A stretch of DNA of 64,000 nucleotides from Streptomyces harbinensis (GTDB lineage: Bacteria > Actinomycetota > Actinomycetes > Streptomycetales > Streptomycetaceae), in assembly GCF_900116145.1 (NCBI RefSeq), contig NZ_FPAB01000005.1, positions 248,001 to 312,000 on the forward strand. Direction: 5' to 3'. The translations under genes were made by a program, and so were the position numbers. The notes under the pieces are model-generated. The model did not search any database. It saw nothing but the letters and a program-made list of their open reading frames with translations, and was not told the origin of the DNA. Position 1 is the stretch's first letter, and every line of letters begins with the position of its first letter. This document shows positions 55,602-63,996 of the stretch, one piece after another.

Positions 55602-55716
55602 CCCAGCCCGGCAGGCGCAAGGCGGCCCACACCACCACCGCAGCCACCACCCCGTACACCACCCACGGCGACCCCTGCCCCAACTCCCGCACCACCGCAC
55701 CCGCCGCCCCGCTCAC
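55498..55716 (-). CDS. possible small membrane protein coupled to the methyltransferase
   Basis: 72 residues from GTG 55716, which overlaps the methyltransferase stop by GTGA. There is one hydrophobic segment, WVVYGVVAAVVVWAALRLPG (about 21-40), then a basic Gly/Arg tail. The last 104 nt overlap the convergent hydrolase gene antisense, so the tail may be non-native. The coupling and the membrane helix speak for a real gene; composition bias of GC-rich antisense DNA speaks against. Confidence 0.35.
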   Translation of the reverse strand: MSGAAGAVVRELGQGSPWVVYGVVAAVVVWAALRLPGWVSGGWSGPGVRGRSRGRQGPLRAAPAGAGAPRPG

Positions 55717-56405
55717 CGCCGCAGGTGCCACACACCCGCCGGCGGCAGATTCGCCCACACCCGCCAGCGGGCCACGCCGTACCGCCGCTGATAGCCGGCC
55801 ATCACCTCCTCCACCGCCGCGTGCCGTCGCGCCTCCGCCCGCGACGCCACCAGCGAACGCGCGGCCCCCGTCCCCAGATAGGCGAAGTACGACAGCGTCC
55901 CGCCCGGCCGCAGCAACTCCAGATAGCGCGCCATGATCCGCTCTACCTGCTCCGGCGCGAAGTTGGTCAGCGGCAGCCCCGAGACGATCACGTCGTACCG
56001 CCGCCCCGCCCCGAACTCCTCCACCAGCCCCCGGTGCACCGCCACCCGCCCCGCCCGGCCGCCCGGCCCCGCCCGGTACGCGGCGGCCAGCCGGTCGAGA
56101 CCCGCCGCGAACCGGGGGTTCGCCTCCACGATGTCCAGCTCACCCCCCACCGGCAGCCGCGCCAGCAGCACCCGCGTCACCGCCCCCGTACCCGCACCCG
56201 CCTCCAGCACCGACAGCGGACGCGGCCCCCGCGCCGCCCGTACCGGCTCCGTCAGCACCCGTGCCAGCGCCCGCCCGCTGGGCGCCACCGCACCCGTCGT
56301 CCGCAGGTCACGGGCGGCCTCCAGCAGGAACGTCCAGCCACCGGCCCGGCGGCCGGGCAGCACGGGGGACGGGGACGGGGGCGGGGAAAGGGCGACATCA
56401 TTCAT
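55713..56405 (-). CDS. SAM-dependent methyltransferase, phospholipid N-methyltransferase-like
   Basis: 230 residues from ATG 56405. SAM motif I LSVLEAGAGTGAVTRVLL (about 66-83), acidic LDIVEANPRF, and motif IV 'RYDVIVSGLPLTNFAPEQVE' (about 137-156). 'LRPGGTLSYFAYLGTGAARS' is next. The SGLPLTNF and FAYLG motifs recall PmtA-like phosphatidylethanolamine methylases. The substrate is not established. Confidence 0.85.
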   Translation of the reverse strand: MNDVALSPPPSPSPVLPGRRAGGWTFLLEAARDLRTTGAVAPSGRALARVLTEPVRAARGPRPLSVLEAGAGTGAVTRVLLARLPVGGELDIVEANPRFAAGLDRLAAAYRAGPGGRAGRVAVHRGLVEEFGAGRRYDVIVSGLPLTNFAPEQVERIMARYLELLRPGGTLSYFAYLGTGAARSLVASRAEARRHAAVEEVMAGYQRRYGVARWRVWANLPPAGVWHLRR

Positions 56406-56693
56406 GGCCGCGACGCTAGAAACCCGCCACCCGCCACGGATCCGACCACGGACCACCGCCACCGCCGACCAAAGTGGGGGGTGTGCATGGCGGATCGTCG
56501 GACAGGCCGCTCTCCGCCGCTGCCTACGATGTCCGCACGACACCGACACCGCCCGAACGGGCAGCGCCGGTGGTGCTCGCGGCCCGGCCCGGAGCGTACC
56601 GGGCCCGTCCCCGCCGGGCATCCTGCCCACCGCCCCCGTACCCGCCCCCGCACCCCACGCCTACGACCCCCGACGGAACGGAACGGCCCTCTC

Positions 56694-57344
56694 GTGATCC
56701 GCGTCATGATCGTCGACGACGACGCCCTCGTCCGCATGGGCCTGGCCGATCTCCTCGAAAGCGCCCCCGACATCGAGACAGCCGCCCAGGCCGCCGACGG
56801 CCTCCAGGCCATCGAACGCGCCACCGCCCACCACATCGACGTCGCCCTCGTCGACGTCCGCATGCCCCGCATGGACGGCATCACCGCCATCCCCCGGCTC
56901 CGCGCCCTGCCCCACCCACCGAAGGTGATCACCCTCACCACCTTCGACCTGGACGAACACGTCTACGACGCCCTCGCCGCAGGCGCCGACGGCTTCCTCC
57001 TCAAGGACACCGACCCCGCCGACATCCTGCGCGCCGTCCGTGTCGTCGCCGCCGGCTCCGCGATGCTCCACCCCACCGCCGCCCGCCGCCTCATCGACCG
57101 CTACCACGCCACCTCGCAGCGCGGCAGCACCCGCGCCCAGGCGCGCATCGACCGGCTCACGCCCCGCGAACGCGACGTCCTCGCCCTGCTCGCCCAGGGC
57201 GAGACCAACGCCGACATCGCCACCCGCCTCACCATGCGCGAAAGCACCGTCAAAGCCCACGTCAGCCGCATCCTGGCCGCCCTGGAGGTCAGCAACCGCG
57301 TCCAGGCCGCGCTGCTGGCCCGCGACGCCGGCCTCACCGCCTGA
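56694..57344 (+). CDS. orphan NarL/LuxR-type response regulator
   Basis: 216 residues from GTG 56694 (ATG 56706 is a weaker alternative). Receiver: MIVDDDALVRMGL acidic pocket, phospho-Asp in VALVDVRMPRMDGITA (about 55), Thr in VITLTTFD and Lys in FLLKDTDP. LuxR DNA-binding domain at about 148-205 (LTPRERDVLALLAQGETNAD). No histidine kinase gene is adjacent and 56406-56693 contains no trace of one. The partner must be encoded elsewhere or lost. Confidence 0.9.
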   Translation: MIRVMIVDDDALVRMGLADLLESAPDIETAAQAADGLQAIERATAHHIDVALVDVRMPRMDGITAIPRLRALPHPPKVITLTTFDLDEHVYDALAAGADGFLLKDTDPADILRAVRVVAAGSAMLHPTAARRLIDRYHATSQRGSTRAQARIDRLTPRERDVLALLAQGETNADIATRLTMRESTVKAHVSRILAALEVSNRVQAALLARDAGLTA

Positions 57345-57354
57345 CCGGCCGTCA

Positions 57355-57456
57355 CACCGCTGCACCGCTGCACCGCTGCACCGTCCGGCGTACCGGACCG
57401 GTCGGCACGGAACCCCCGGAGACCTGCGCCGACCGGCCGACCGGCCGACCGACCGC
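57355..57456. repeat. two 8-bp-period tandem repeats
   Basis: CACCGCTG x3 plus a partial copy at 57355-57383. GACCGGCC x2 plus partial copies at 57431-57456. Both lie between the response regulator and the fragment at 57456. Simple-sequence DNA; a length-variable site is possible. Confidence 0.7.
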
Positions 57457-57728
57457 TAAGCCGTCCAGGCGCCACCGGAGACCAGGGCGTCCCCCGTGGC
57501 GCACACCGCCTGCGACGTCTGACCCCTCGGCACCACCGCGCCGTTGACCACATAGGTGGAGCCATCGGCCTTCCGGCACTGGGCCCACGTGTAGAACGAG
57601 CCCCCGCCGGTACACGTGGCCGCCAGCCCCTGAACCGGCCCCTGATCCTGGACGTTGAACGAGCAGCGGAAGTCCGGATCGTCCGCCGGCGCGGACCTGC
57701 CCGAGTGCCCCCCCGGCCGTGGCCGCCG
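57456..57728 (-). pseudogene. stranded C-terminal fragment of a secreted Cys-containing protein
   Basis: 90 codons open from the HxlR stop to TAG 57456, with no start codon in this frame. The coding part, DDPDFRCSFNVQDQGPVQGL through to SGGAWTA, has strong high-GC third positions and four Cys, as in small secreted actinobacterial proteins. An ATG overlapping the HxlR stop (ATGA, 57732) opens the neighbouring frame, MTAATAGGALGQV. A run of seven G (C on the + strand, about 57707-57713) lies between. A frameshift at that run would join a coupled start to this fragment. A 5' deletion is the alternative. Confidence 0.55.
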
Positions 57729-58163
57729 TCATCCACCGGGTCGCGGAGACGCCCCGGCCATCACCGCGCCGGCCGTCACCGCCCCGTCCGCGCCGTCCGC
57801 GCCGCGCGACGGCAGCCGCTGGGTGATCCGGTCGAACAGCTCCGTCAGCGGTTCGCCGATGTCCCGGCCGAACTCGGTCAGCCCGTAGGTGACCTGGGGC
57901 GGGGTCGTCGGCTCCACCTCCCGCCAGACCAGGCCGTCCTCGACGAGCGCGCGCAAGGTCTGGGCGAGCATCTTCTCGCTGATGCCCCGGATGCTCTCGC
58001 GCAGCTCATAAAACCGGAGGCTGTTGTTCCGCAAGGCGATCAGCACCCAGACGCCCCACCTGCTGGTCACATGGTCGACCACGGTCCGCGCCGGGCAGTC
58101 GGTGTGAAACACGTCATACCGACCCCCCGGGCCGTCCCCGCTGCGCTGCACGCCTTCATCCAT
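57729..58163 (-). CDS. HxlR-family winged-helix regulator
   Basis: 144 residues from ATG 58163. The typical HxlR start has one Cys near the N-end (DCPARTVVDHVTSRWGVWVL). Then comes NSLRFYELRESIRGISEKML and the wing PPQVTYGLTEFGRDIGEPL. The single Cys22 is the redox-sensing position in several family members (HypR, YodB). It is divergent from an NmrA-like oxidoreductase, a common arrangement for quinone or electrophile response. Confidence 0.93.
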   Translation of the reverse strand: MDEGVQRSGDGPGGRYDVFHTDCPARTVVDHVTSRWGVWVLIALRNNSLRFYELRESIRGISEKMLAQTLRALVEDGLVWREVEPTTPPQVTYGLTEFGRDIGEPLTELFDRITQRLPSRGADGADGAVTAGAVMAGASPRPGG

Positions 58164-58173
58164 GTCATGAACT

Positions 58174-58185
58174 TACCTCAGGGTA
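58174..58185. promoter_or_regulatory. candidate HxlR operator
   Basis: TACC-TCAG-GGTA, flanked by a second TTACCT at 58191-58196, in the divergent promoter of the HxlR and NmrA-like genes. Confidence 0.5.
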
Positions 58186-58256
58186 TGTCCTTACCTTCCG
58201 TTAGTCCCATCTCCTAGCGTGCAGACCACACAGGACATCCGATCAAGGAGCTGAGC

Positions 58257-59096
58257 ATGATCGTGGTAACCGGGGCCACCGGGAACATCGGACGACCGCT
58301 GACGCGGGCGCTGGCCGAGGCCGGGCAGCACGTGACGGCGGTGTCACGGCACACAGCCGAGGTGCCGGACGGCGTCCGCCACGTGGTGGCCGACCTGTCC
58401 GAGCCAGCCGGCCTCAAGCCCGTGCTCTCCGGCGCCGATGCGCTGTTCCTGCTGCTGTCCGGCGACCTGCACGCCATCGGGGCCAACCCCGCCGACATCA
58501 TCGGCGAAGCCGTGGCCGCCGGGGTCCGCCGCGTCGTCCTGCTCTCCACCCTGGGCGTGGTGACCAGGCCCTTCGGCACCACACGCGTCGCCATGCGCGA
58601 GCTGGAGGACACCCTGCGGAAGTCCGGCCTGGAGTGGGCCATCCTGCGCCCGGGGGGCTTCGCCTCCAACGCCCTGTGGTGGGCGGAGTCCGTCCGCACC
58701 CAGCGGGCCGTCGCCGCCCCGTTCGGCGACATCGGGGTGCCGGTCATCGACCCGGCGGACATCGCCGACGTCGCGGCGGCCTGCCTGCTGGACGACCGGC
58801 ACACCGGCAACGCGTACGAGCTGACCGGCCCCGAGGCGATCACCCCGCGCGGACAGACCGACGCCATCGCCGCCGCGATCGGCTCACCCGTGAGCTTCCA
58901 CGAACTCACCCGCGAGGAGGCCAAGGCCGGCATGACCCAGACCATGCCGGCCGAACTCGCCGACGACACACTGGACATCCTCGGCAACCCCAGCCCGGCC
59001 GAAGTGCGCGTCAGCCCGGACGTGCAGCAGGTGCTGGGCCGCGCCCCGCGCTCCTTCGCCGACTGGGCCGCCCGCCACGCCGCCGCGTTCCGCTGA
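58257..59096 (+). CDS. NmrA-like NAD(P)-binding oxidoreductase
   Basis: 279 residues from ATG 58257. It begins MIVVTGATGNIGRPLTRALA (the GxxGxxG nucleotide loop). RRVVLLSTLGVV and ILRPGGFASNALWWAE (about 136-151) are typical of atypical SDRs of the NmrA/QorB group. The active-site Tyr-x3-Lys is not evident, so it may be a sensor or quinone reductase-like protein rather than a classical SDR. It is probably induced through the divergent HxlR regulator. Confidence 0.9.
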   Translation: MIVVTGATGNIGRPLTRALAEAGQHVTAVSRHTAEVPDGVRHVVADLSEPAGLKPVLSGADALFLLLSGDLHAIGANPADIIGEAVAAGVRRVVLLSTLGVVTRPFGTTRVAMRELEDTLRKSGLEWAILRPGGFASNALWWAESVRTQRAVAAPFGDIGVPVIDPADIADVAAACLLDDRHTGNAYELTGPEAITPRGQTDAIAAAIGSPVSFHELTREEAKAGMTQTMPAELADDTLDILGNPSPAEVRVSPDVQQVLGRAPRSFADWAARHAAAFR

Positions 59097-59459
59097 GACC
59101 GGCCCGGGCCCCCGGCTGACAGCCCGGGAACACCGCCTTCGCTGACGCGGACACGGCGCCCCGGCCGACGCCCTCGTTCTTCCCGCGCGCAGGAACGTTC
59201 CGGCCGGCCCGAACCGTCCTGTCGTCAAAGGATCGTCCGACGACAGGACGGCGCGCGTCCGGGGCGCCCCCGGGCACTCCCGGTACGCCGCCGATCCCGC
59301 CGAGGGCCGACTGCTCGGTCATGTCGGAGTGCAGCGCGAAGATGTCCGGATGTGCCGGAAAGTTGACCGATTTCCTTACGCAAGGCGACCGCGCCCGGAA
59401 GCCGGAGAGCTGACGGTACGACCGTCGCCCCGCGACCGCCCACCCGCCACCGACCTGCC
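59097..59459. other. gene-free stretch with a terminator
   Basis: About 360 bp between convergent genes. It contains the hairpin at 59214-59251. No coding pattern was found elsewhere in it. Confidence 0.6.
59214..59251. terminator. 13-bp-stem terminator hairpin
   Basis: CCGTCCTGTCGTC pairs perfectly with GACGACAGGACGG around a 12-nt loop, between convergent genes. Confidence 0.8.
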
Positions 59460-59978
59460 TCAGCCCACCGCCGGCTCCGGTCCCTCCGCCCAGAAACGCA
59501 GCAGCGCCTCACGCTCCTCGCGCTGCGGCGTCTCGTCACTGTCCCACTCCCGCCGCCACGCGATCATGTCCGCCACCGTCACGCCGCCGTCCGTGAGCCG
59601 GCCGAGCAGCGCCCGCGACAGCTCGTACTCCTCCGGCGTGTAGATGCCGCCCGTGACAGCGGTGAACACGCACACCTCGGCCGTACCGCCGGACGTCTCC
59701 ACACAGGCCGTGAACGTGCTCGGCAACTCGCGATCGCCGGTCAACGCCGCATACAGCGTGCCGAACGTCATGGACACCACGCGCCGGGCGGCGGAACGCA
59801 CCGGAACCCCACGGACCTCGATCCCGCGCACCTCACCCCAGCCCCAGGACCGGTCCCGCTCGTCCTCCAGGGTCTCGACGCCCTCCGTGGTCAGCCGCAC
59901 CCCCGTCCCCTCACCGACCGGCTCGGCTCCCAGATACACGGAGTCCTCGGTGATCCAGAACAGGCCGACCATGGCCAT
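59460..59978 (-). CDS. conserved hypothetical protein
   Basis: 172 residues from ATG 59978, preceded by GGAGGA. N-half 'FWITEDSVYLGAEPVGEGTG' is beta-rich and looks like a PH-type or stress-sensing fold. The C-half holds 'TVADMIAWRREWDSDETPQR'. No signal peptide or membrane helix. I recognise the type as a recurring streptomycete hypothetical near XRE/DUF397 clusters but cannot assign a role. It lies 108 nt downstream of 60087-60503 on the same strand. Confidence 0.75.
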   Translation of the reverse strand: MAMVGLFWITEDSVYLGAEPVGEGTGVRLTTEGVETLEDERDRSWGWGEVRGIEVRGVPVRSAARRVVSMTFGTLYAALTGDRELPSTFTACVETSGGTAEVCVFTAVTGGIYTPEEYELSRALLGRLTDGGVTVADMIAWRREWDSDETPQREEREALLRFWAEGPEPAVG

Positions 59979-60086
59979 GGGTGTCCTCCAGCGACGGTGC
60001 CCGGTGCGGCGAACGCCAGCACGTTCCCCCGCGTTTCAGCAGGTGAGACGGTGCGGACCCGCCGCTCGGTTCCGCCGCCGGACGCC

Positions 60087-60503
60087 CTACTCGACCACGC
60101 GCACGGCCGACACGACCGTGGTGAAGTTGCGCAGCAACTCCCCGTCAGCCGTGAAGACCAGCTCCGTGTGACCGGGCGAGAAGTCGAGGCCGCGCTGGTG
60201 GGAGAGGAAGTCCGTCACCTGCGCGCACAGCGTCTCCGCGTCCACCTCCTCGCCGTCGCTGAGCACCGTGATGAAGTACGGGGCACCGGAGTTGTCCAGC
60301 GTGACGTGGATGCGGGCCACCTTCTGCGCCGCGTCGTCACCCGGGTACAGCGACCGGTACTCCTCGGCGGTCGCCTGCGCACGCTCCCGCATCAGGGACG
60401 CCACGGTCGGCCCCTGCTCCTGGTCACGTCCGGTGCGGTAACCGAGGACGGCGGCGAGGGCGACGAGGCTGACCACGATCAGCACGCCGACGCCGCCGAA
60501 CAT
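60087..60503 (-). CDS. membrane-anchored hypothetical protein
   Basis: 138 residues from ATG 60503, 5 nt after the DUF397 stop (GTG 60551 would overlap it). One membrane helix (GVGVLIVVSLVALAAVLGY, about 4-22), then an extracytoplasmic helical segment (SLMRERAQATAEEYRSLYPG). A beta-rich end has 'ARIHVTLDNSGAPYFITVLS'. No family recognised. The spacing suggests one operon with the XRE and DUF397 genes. Confidence 0.7.
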   Translation of the reverse strand: MFGGVGVLIVVSLVALAAVLGYRTGRDQEQGPTVASLMRERAQATAEEYRSLYPGDDAAQKVARIHVTLDNSGAPYFITVLSDGEEVDAETLCAQVTDFLSHQRGLDFSPGHTELVFTADGELLRNFTTVVSAVRVVE

Positions 60504-60508
60504 CGGCC

Positions 60509-60760
60509 TCAGTCGCTGGTGCGCGTTACGGATGCGGTGAAGTGCGACCACGAGTCCGGACTTACGGTGAGGATGGGGCCAGCGGGGTTCTTGGAGTCGC
60601 GGATGTGCACGGCCGTGCCGGGGCAACGGGCCACTTCGACGCAGTTGCCGCCTTCATCGCCGCTGTAGCTGGACTTCTGCCAGTCGAAGGCCACTTCGAG
60701 GCAGTCGCCGCCGTTGTCACCGCTGTGGCTGCTCTTGAACCAGGTCATTGCAGTGGTCAT
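60509..60760 (-). CDS. DUF397 protein with two repeat motifs
   Basis: 83 residues from ATG 60760, overlapping the true end of the XRE gene by ATGA. Two consecutive copies of the family motif: WFKSSHSGDNGGDCLEVA (7-24) and WQKSSYSGDEGGNCVEVA (27-44), then VHIRDSKNPAGPILTVSPDS. DUF397 proteins are the small partners of WhiJ-like XRE regulators in Streptomyces development and antibiotic control. In characterised cases they counteract the regulator. Confidence 0.93.
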   Translation of the reverse strand: MTTAMTWFKSSHSGDNGGDCLEVAFDWQKSSYSGDEGGNCVEVARCPGTAVHIRDSKNPAGPILTVSPDSWSHFTASVTRTSD

Positions 60761-61586
60761 GACTCTCCTAGCAACTGGTCCAACAGGCGCTTGCTCTCCT
60801 CCGGGTTGAGAGCCTCGCTCCGCAGCATTGCATATTTCTGCGAGAGGATGCTCACTTCATTGGGATCCGGATGAGATGCCCGCCACGCTGCACCTCCGTG
60901 TAGGCCAGCAGCTGGTGCTCAGGTGTCTCTAGCAGCACAAACGGGCCGTTGAGCGCAGCGTGCGTCTTCCTGCCGAGCGGGAGAATCTGGATGGAGACCC
61001 CGGGCAGATCCGCGCAGGCGCGAAGGTGGAGCAACTGCGTCCTGCGCACCTCTTCGCCGCCCAGCGCGTCCCTGACTACAGGCTCCCAAATGACGAAACT
61101 GGCGTTCAGTGGGTCCTTCTTGCGCCGGAGGACCGCCTGGCGCTGCAACCTGTGAGCTACCCGGGCCTCGATCTCCTCTTCGTCCAGCACGGGGAGATTG
61201 CTCCGGAAGACGGCACGGGCGTAGCCCTCGGTCTGGAGCAGACCGGGGAGAACTTGATTCTCGTACGAGTAGTGTGTGAGGGCATCCCGCTCGTGGATGA
61301 CGAACTCCACTACCCACACCGGAAACTTCGCCTCCTCCGGCAGGTTGTCCACCATCACCCACAACACCCCCTTGCTCTCCAGGACGTCGTCCAGCCGCTC
61401 CGCCATGTGCGGCAGCAGCGGCCGGCGGCCCTGTTCGATGGAGGCGATGGTCTCCGGCGCGACGCACGCACGCTCGGCCAGTTCGGGTTGGGACAGTCCG
61501 GCTTGGGACCGCAGGCGGCCTACTACCGCTCCGACCGTATTCATGGTGGTCTTGTTCTTCTTGCGGTTGTTGTTCCTCGGGGCCAT
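60757..61586 (-). pseudogene. WhiJ-like XRE/DUF5753 regulator with a C-terminal frameshift
   Basis: From ATG 61586 the frame gives 244 residues: a helix-turn-helix (VVGRLRSQAGLSQPELAERA, then ACVAPETIASIEQGRR) and DUF5753 effector region ('HYSYENQVLPGLLQTEGYAR', 'LLHLRACADLPGVSIQILPL'). It then stops early at 60852, after GGHLIRIPMK. The next frame continues as DPNEVSILSQKYAMLRSEAL to a TGA at 60757 that overlaps DUF397, the expected family ending. Loss of one G in CGGGAT near 60863-60870 explains the break. The DNA-binding half is intact, so a shortened regulator may still act. Confidence 0.8.
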
Positions 61587-61699
61587 ACGGTGTCAACTCC
61601 CCATCCCGCTCCGTACGTGACCGAAAACCGTCCGTACGCCGGGGCCGTACGGAGTCACTCACTGTCGGACACTACGCACAGATCGCCACCTTTGGGGGT

Positions 61700-62173
61700 G
61701 TGAGCGAGGACTTTCATCAGATCTGTGTACGTGAGCGCTTCTACAAACGCGACAAGCGCAACGTATGTGCGGCTCGTCGGTTCGTCCGAAAAGCATTGGT
61801 CGACTGGAAGGTCACCCAGCGGACCGATGATGTGCTGCTGTGCGCCAGCGAGTTGGTGACGAACGCGATCCTGCACGGGGTGCCTCCGGGACGCGGCTTC
61901 TACCTCTACCTCTGGCTCACCGCCGACGCCGTGCTCCGCCTCGAAGTGCACGACAGTGGCGGCGGGCATCCCCGGCTGCGGGACCCGGGCACGGACGAGG
62001 CGGGCGGGCGCGGGTTGTGGCTGGTGGAGGCCATGTCCGATTGCTGGGGTGTGGGGGCGCGTGATCCGGGAAAGGTGGTGTGGTGCGAGTTCGTTCTCGA
62101 CCCGGACACCCTCGGGGACCGGTTCGGCCCGCCGCCGGGATGGCGGATGGGAGGCGGGAACCCCATGCTGTAG
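61700..62173 (+). CDS. anti-sigma-type ATP-binding protein (HATPase_c)
   Basis: 157 residues from GTG 61700. Single GHKL ATPase domain: 'DDVLLCASELVTNAILHGVP' (N-box, about 49-68), EVHDSGGGHP (G1 region) and GGRGLWLVEAMSDCWGV (G2, about 103-119). This is the RsbW-like stand-alone kinase fold present by the dozen in Streptomyces. Such genes typically neighbour XRE/DUF397 pairs in abaA/whiJ-type clusters. The first 110 nt are lower in GC than the surroundings. Confidence 0.9.
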   Translation: MSEDFHQICVRERFYKRDKRNVCAARRFVRKALVDWKVTQRTDDVLLCASELVTNAILHGVPPGRGFYLYLWLTADAVLRLEVHDSGGGHPRLRDPGTDEAGGRGLWLVEAMSDCWGVGARDPGKVVWCEFVLDPDTLGDRFGPPPGWRMGGGNPML

Positions 62174-62395
62174 CGCTTCGGGGACACCCGGCCCCGTTCC
62201 GCCGGAAAAAGTGGCGGTCGGACGGCTCCGCGAGGCCCCGTCACGGGGCGCGGCGGGGTGCTGGGCGCCCGGTCGGGTGCGGGTCCAAGAGCTGGGTCCG
62301 GGCGAGGTGGCGCAGGGCGTCAGCGGCGCCCACAAAAGCCCGAACTATGCCCGCTGACCTGCGGGTTTGTGCCCCTCGCACCTAAACTTTCCCCT

Positions 62396-63163
62396 ATGGA
62401 ATCAACCGCAAGCACCCCCGCCGCCGACGGGCGCGCGGTACGTGACACCGAGGGGCTGTTCCGGCTGCTGGACGACCTCTTCGAGGTCCGCGCCGGGGAC
62501 TGGTGGGACCGGTTCTACGCCGACCGCGACCGGGGCACCCCGTTCTTCGTCGCCAAGCCCGACGAGAACCTGGCCGCCCTCACCGGCCCGGCCGGGCCGA
62601 TCGCCCCCGGCCGCGCGCTCGACATCGGCTGCGGACCCGGCCGCAACGCCCTGCATCTCGCCGCGCTCGGCCACCAGGTGGACGCCGTCGATCTGTCGGC
62701 CACCGCGCTCGCCTGGGCCGCCGAACGCGCCGACGCCGCCGGGCCCGCCGTCCGGAGCCGCATCCGGCTGCACCACGGCGATGTCTTCACCCTCCCCCTC
62801 GACGGACCGTACGACCTCATCTACGACTCCGGCTGCTTCCACCACCTCGCGCCCCACCGCCGCATCAGCTACCTCGACCTCCTCGACCGCCATCTCGCAC
62901 CCGGCGGCTGGTTCGGCCTCAGCTGCTTCGCCGCAGGCGAGGACGGCATGGGCACCGAACAGCCCGACGCCGCGCTCTACCGCGACCGCACCCTGCACGG
63001 CGGCGTCGCCTACACGCCCGACCAGTTGCGGCACATCTTCACCGGCCTGCCGCTCACCGAGACCGACCTGCGCCGCATGCGCGACGAGCCCGCCGACGCC
63101 CCGTACTTCGGCGCCTCGTTCCTGTGGACGGCGCTGTTCCGCCGCCCCGCCACGACCGGCTGA
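62396..63163 (+). CDS. class I SAM-dependent methyltransferase
   Basis: 255 residues from ATG 62396. 'DWWDRFYADRDRGTPFFVAK' near residue 35 is characteristic of small-molecule/thiopurine-like methylases. SAM motif I RALDIGCGPGRNALHLAALG is at about 78-97, motif II VDAVDLSATALAWA, and YDLIYDSGCFHHLAPHRRI follows (about 140). It ends with FGASFLWTALFRR. It resembles the TehB/thiol methyltransferase group; the substrate is unknown. Confidence 0.9.
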   Translation: MESTASTPAADGRAVRDTEGLFRLLDDLFEVRAGDWWDRFYADRDRGTPFFVAKPDENLAALTGPAGPIAPGRALDIGCGPGRNALHLAALGHQVDAVDLSATALAWAAERADAAGPAVRSRIRLHHGDVFTLPLDGPYDLIYDSGCFHHLAPHRRISYLDLLDRHLAPGGWFGLSCFAAGEDGMGTEQPDAALYRDRTLHGGVAYTPDQLRHIFTGLPLTETDLRRMRDEPADAPYFGASFLWTALFRRPATTG

Positions 63164-63378
63164 TCACCACCCCCGGCACCCCTCTCCTGATCGGTGCCCC
63201 CGTGGTCGGCGCGGGCATCTCACTGCTCCCGCACGCCGGGTCCGGCCGCCGGTAGCGCCACCCGGGTCCGTTCGGCGCGTCACGGGATCACGGATGTACG
63301 GCACACGGCCCGCGGTTCCGCCGTGGCGGCGAGCGCTGCCGCCGGGGGAACGGAGGCAGGGCGCGATCGTGGGGTCCG

Positions 63379-63996
63379 TCAGCGCGGTTCCGCCGGGCGG
63401 GCGCCTCGCAGGAACTGTGTCACCGCGGTGTCCACGAGTCCTTCGAGGCGGCCCGGCTCGATCATGCCGCTGTTGGCCATGGACGTGATCCCCAGGACGG
63501 TGGCGTAGATGACGAGCCCGATCTCCTCCGGGTCGCCGCCCTCCAGTTCGCCGCGCGCCTGGCCCTCTTCGATCAGGTCGCTGATCTGCCCGAACGCGGC
63601 CGCGGCGGCCTCGGCGACCGCGGTGGCCCCCGGGCGGTGCTTGCTGGAGTTCATCAGCCCGGTCAGCGCGGCGTTCTCGGTCGCGAACCGGACGTAGGCC
63701 GACGCGAACGCGTGCAGGCGAGCGGGCAGGTCCTCCTCGTCCTCGATCTCCTCCACCGCGGCCCGCAGCCGCGCGCCCAGACGGACGAAGCCCGACTCGG
63801 CGAGGGCGTCGAGCAGCGCGCGGCGGTCCGCGAAGTGCCGGCGGGGCGCCGCGTGACTCACGCCGATGTCTCGTGCCAGGTCCCGCAGGGAGAGCTTGTC
63901 GATCCCGTGCGCCCTCAGGCTGCGTTCCGCCGCGTTGAGGAGCTCCGTACGGAGATTCCCGTGGTGGTAGGGCCGCTGCTCGGTGCTGTCAGGCAT
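63379..63996 (-). CDS. TetR-family regulator
   Basis: 205 residues from ATG 63996, four bases from the window end, so its promoter lies outside. HGNLRTELLNAAERSLRAHG and 'KLSLRDLARDIGVSHAAPRR', then HFADRRALLDALAESGF, form the helix-turn-helix (about 12-60). The C-domain has 'ATENAALTGLMNSSKHRPGA', typical of the WHG/TetR_C_33 type. Its target is probably the next gene beyond the window. Confidence 0.92.
   Translation of the reverse strand: MPDSTEQRPYHHGNLRTELLNAAERSLRAHGIDKLSLRDLARDIGVSHAAPRRHFADRRALLDALAESGFVRLGARLRAAVEEIEDEEDLPARLHAFASAYVRFATENAALTGLMNSSKHRPGATAVAEAAAAAFGQISDLIEEGQARGELEGGDPEEIGLVIYATVLGITSMANSGMIEPGRLEGLVDTAVTQFLRGARPAEPR

Noticed and set aside
59011..59322. Minus-strand 103-codon frame overlapping the NmrA-like gene end
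   Set aside because: Overlaps an established gene antisense and spans a terminator hairpin; composition-driven.
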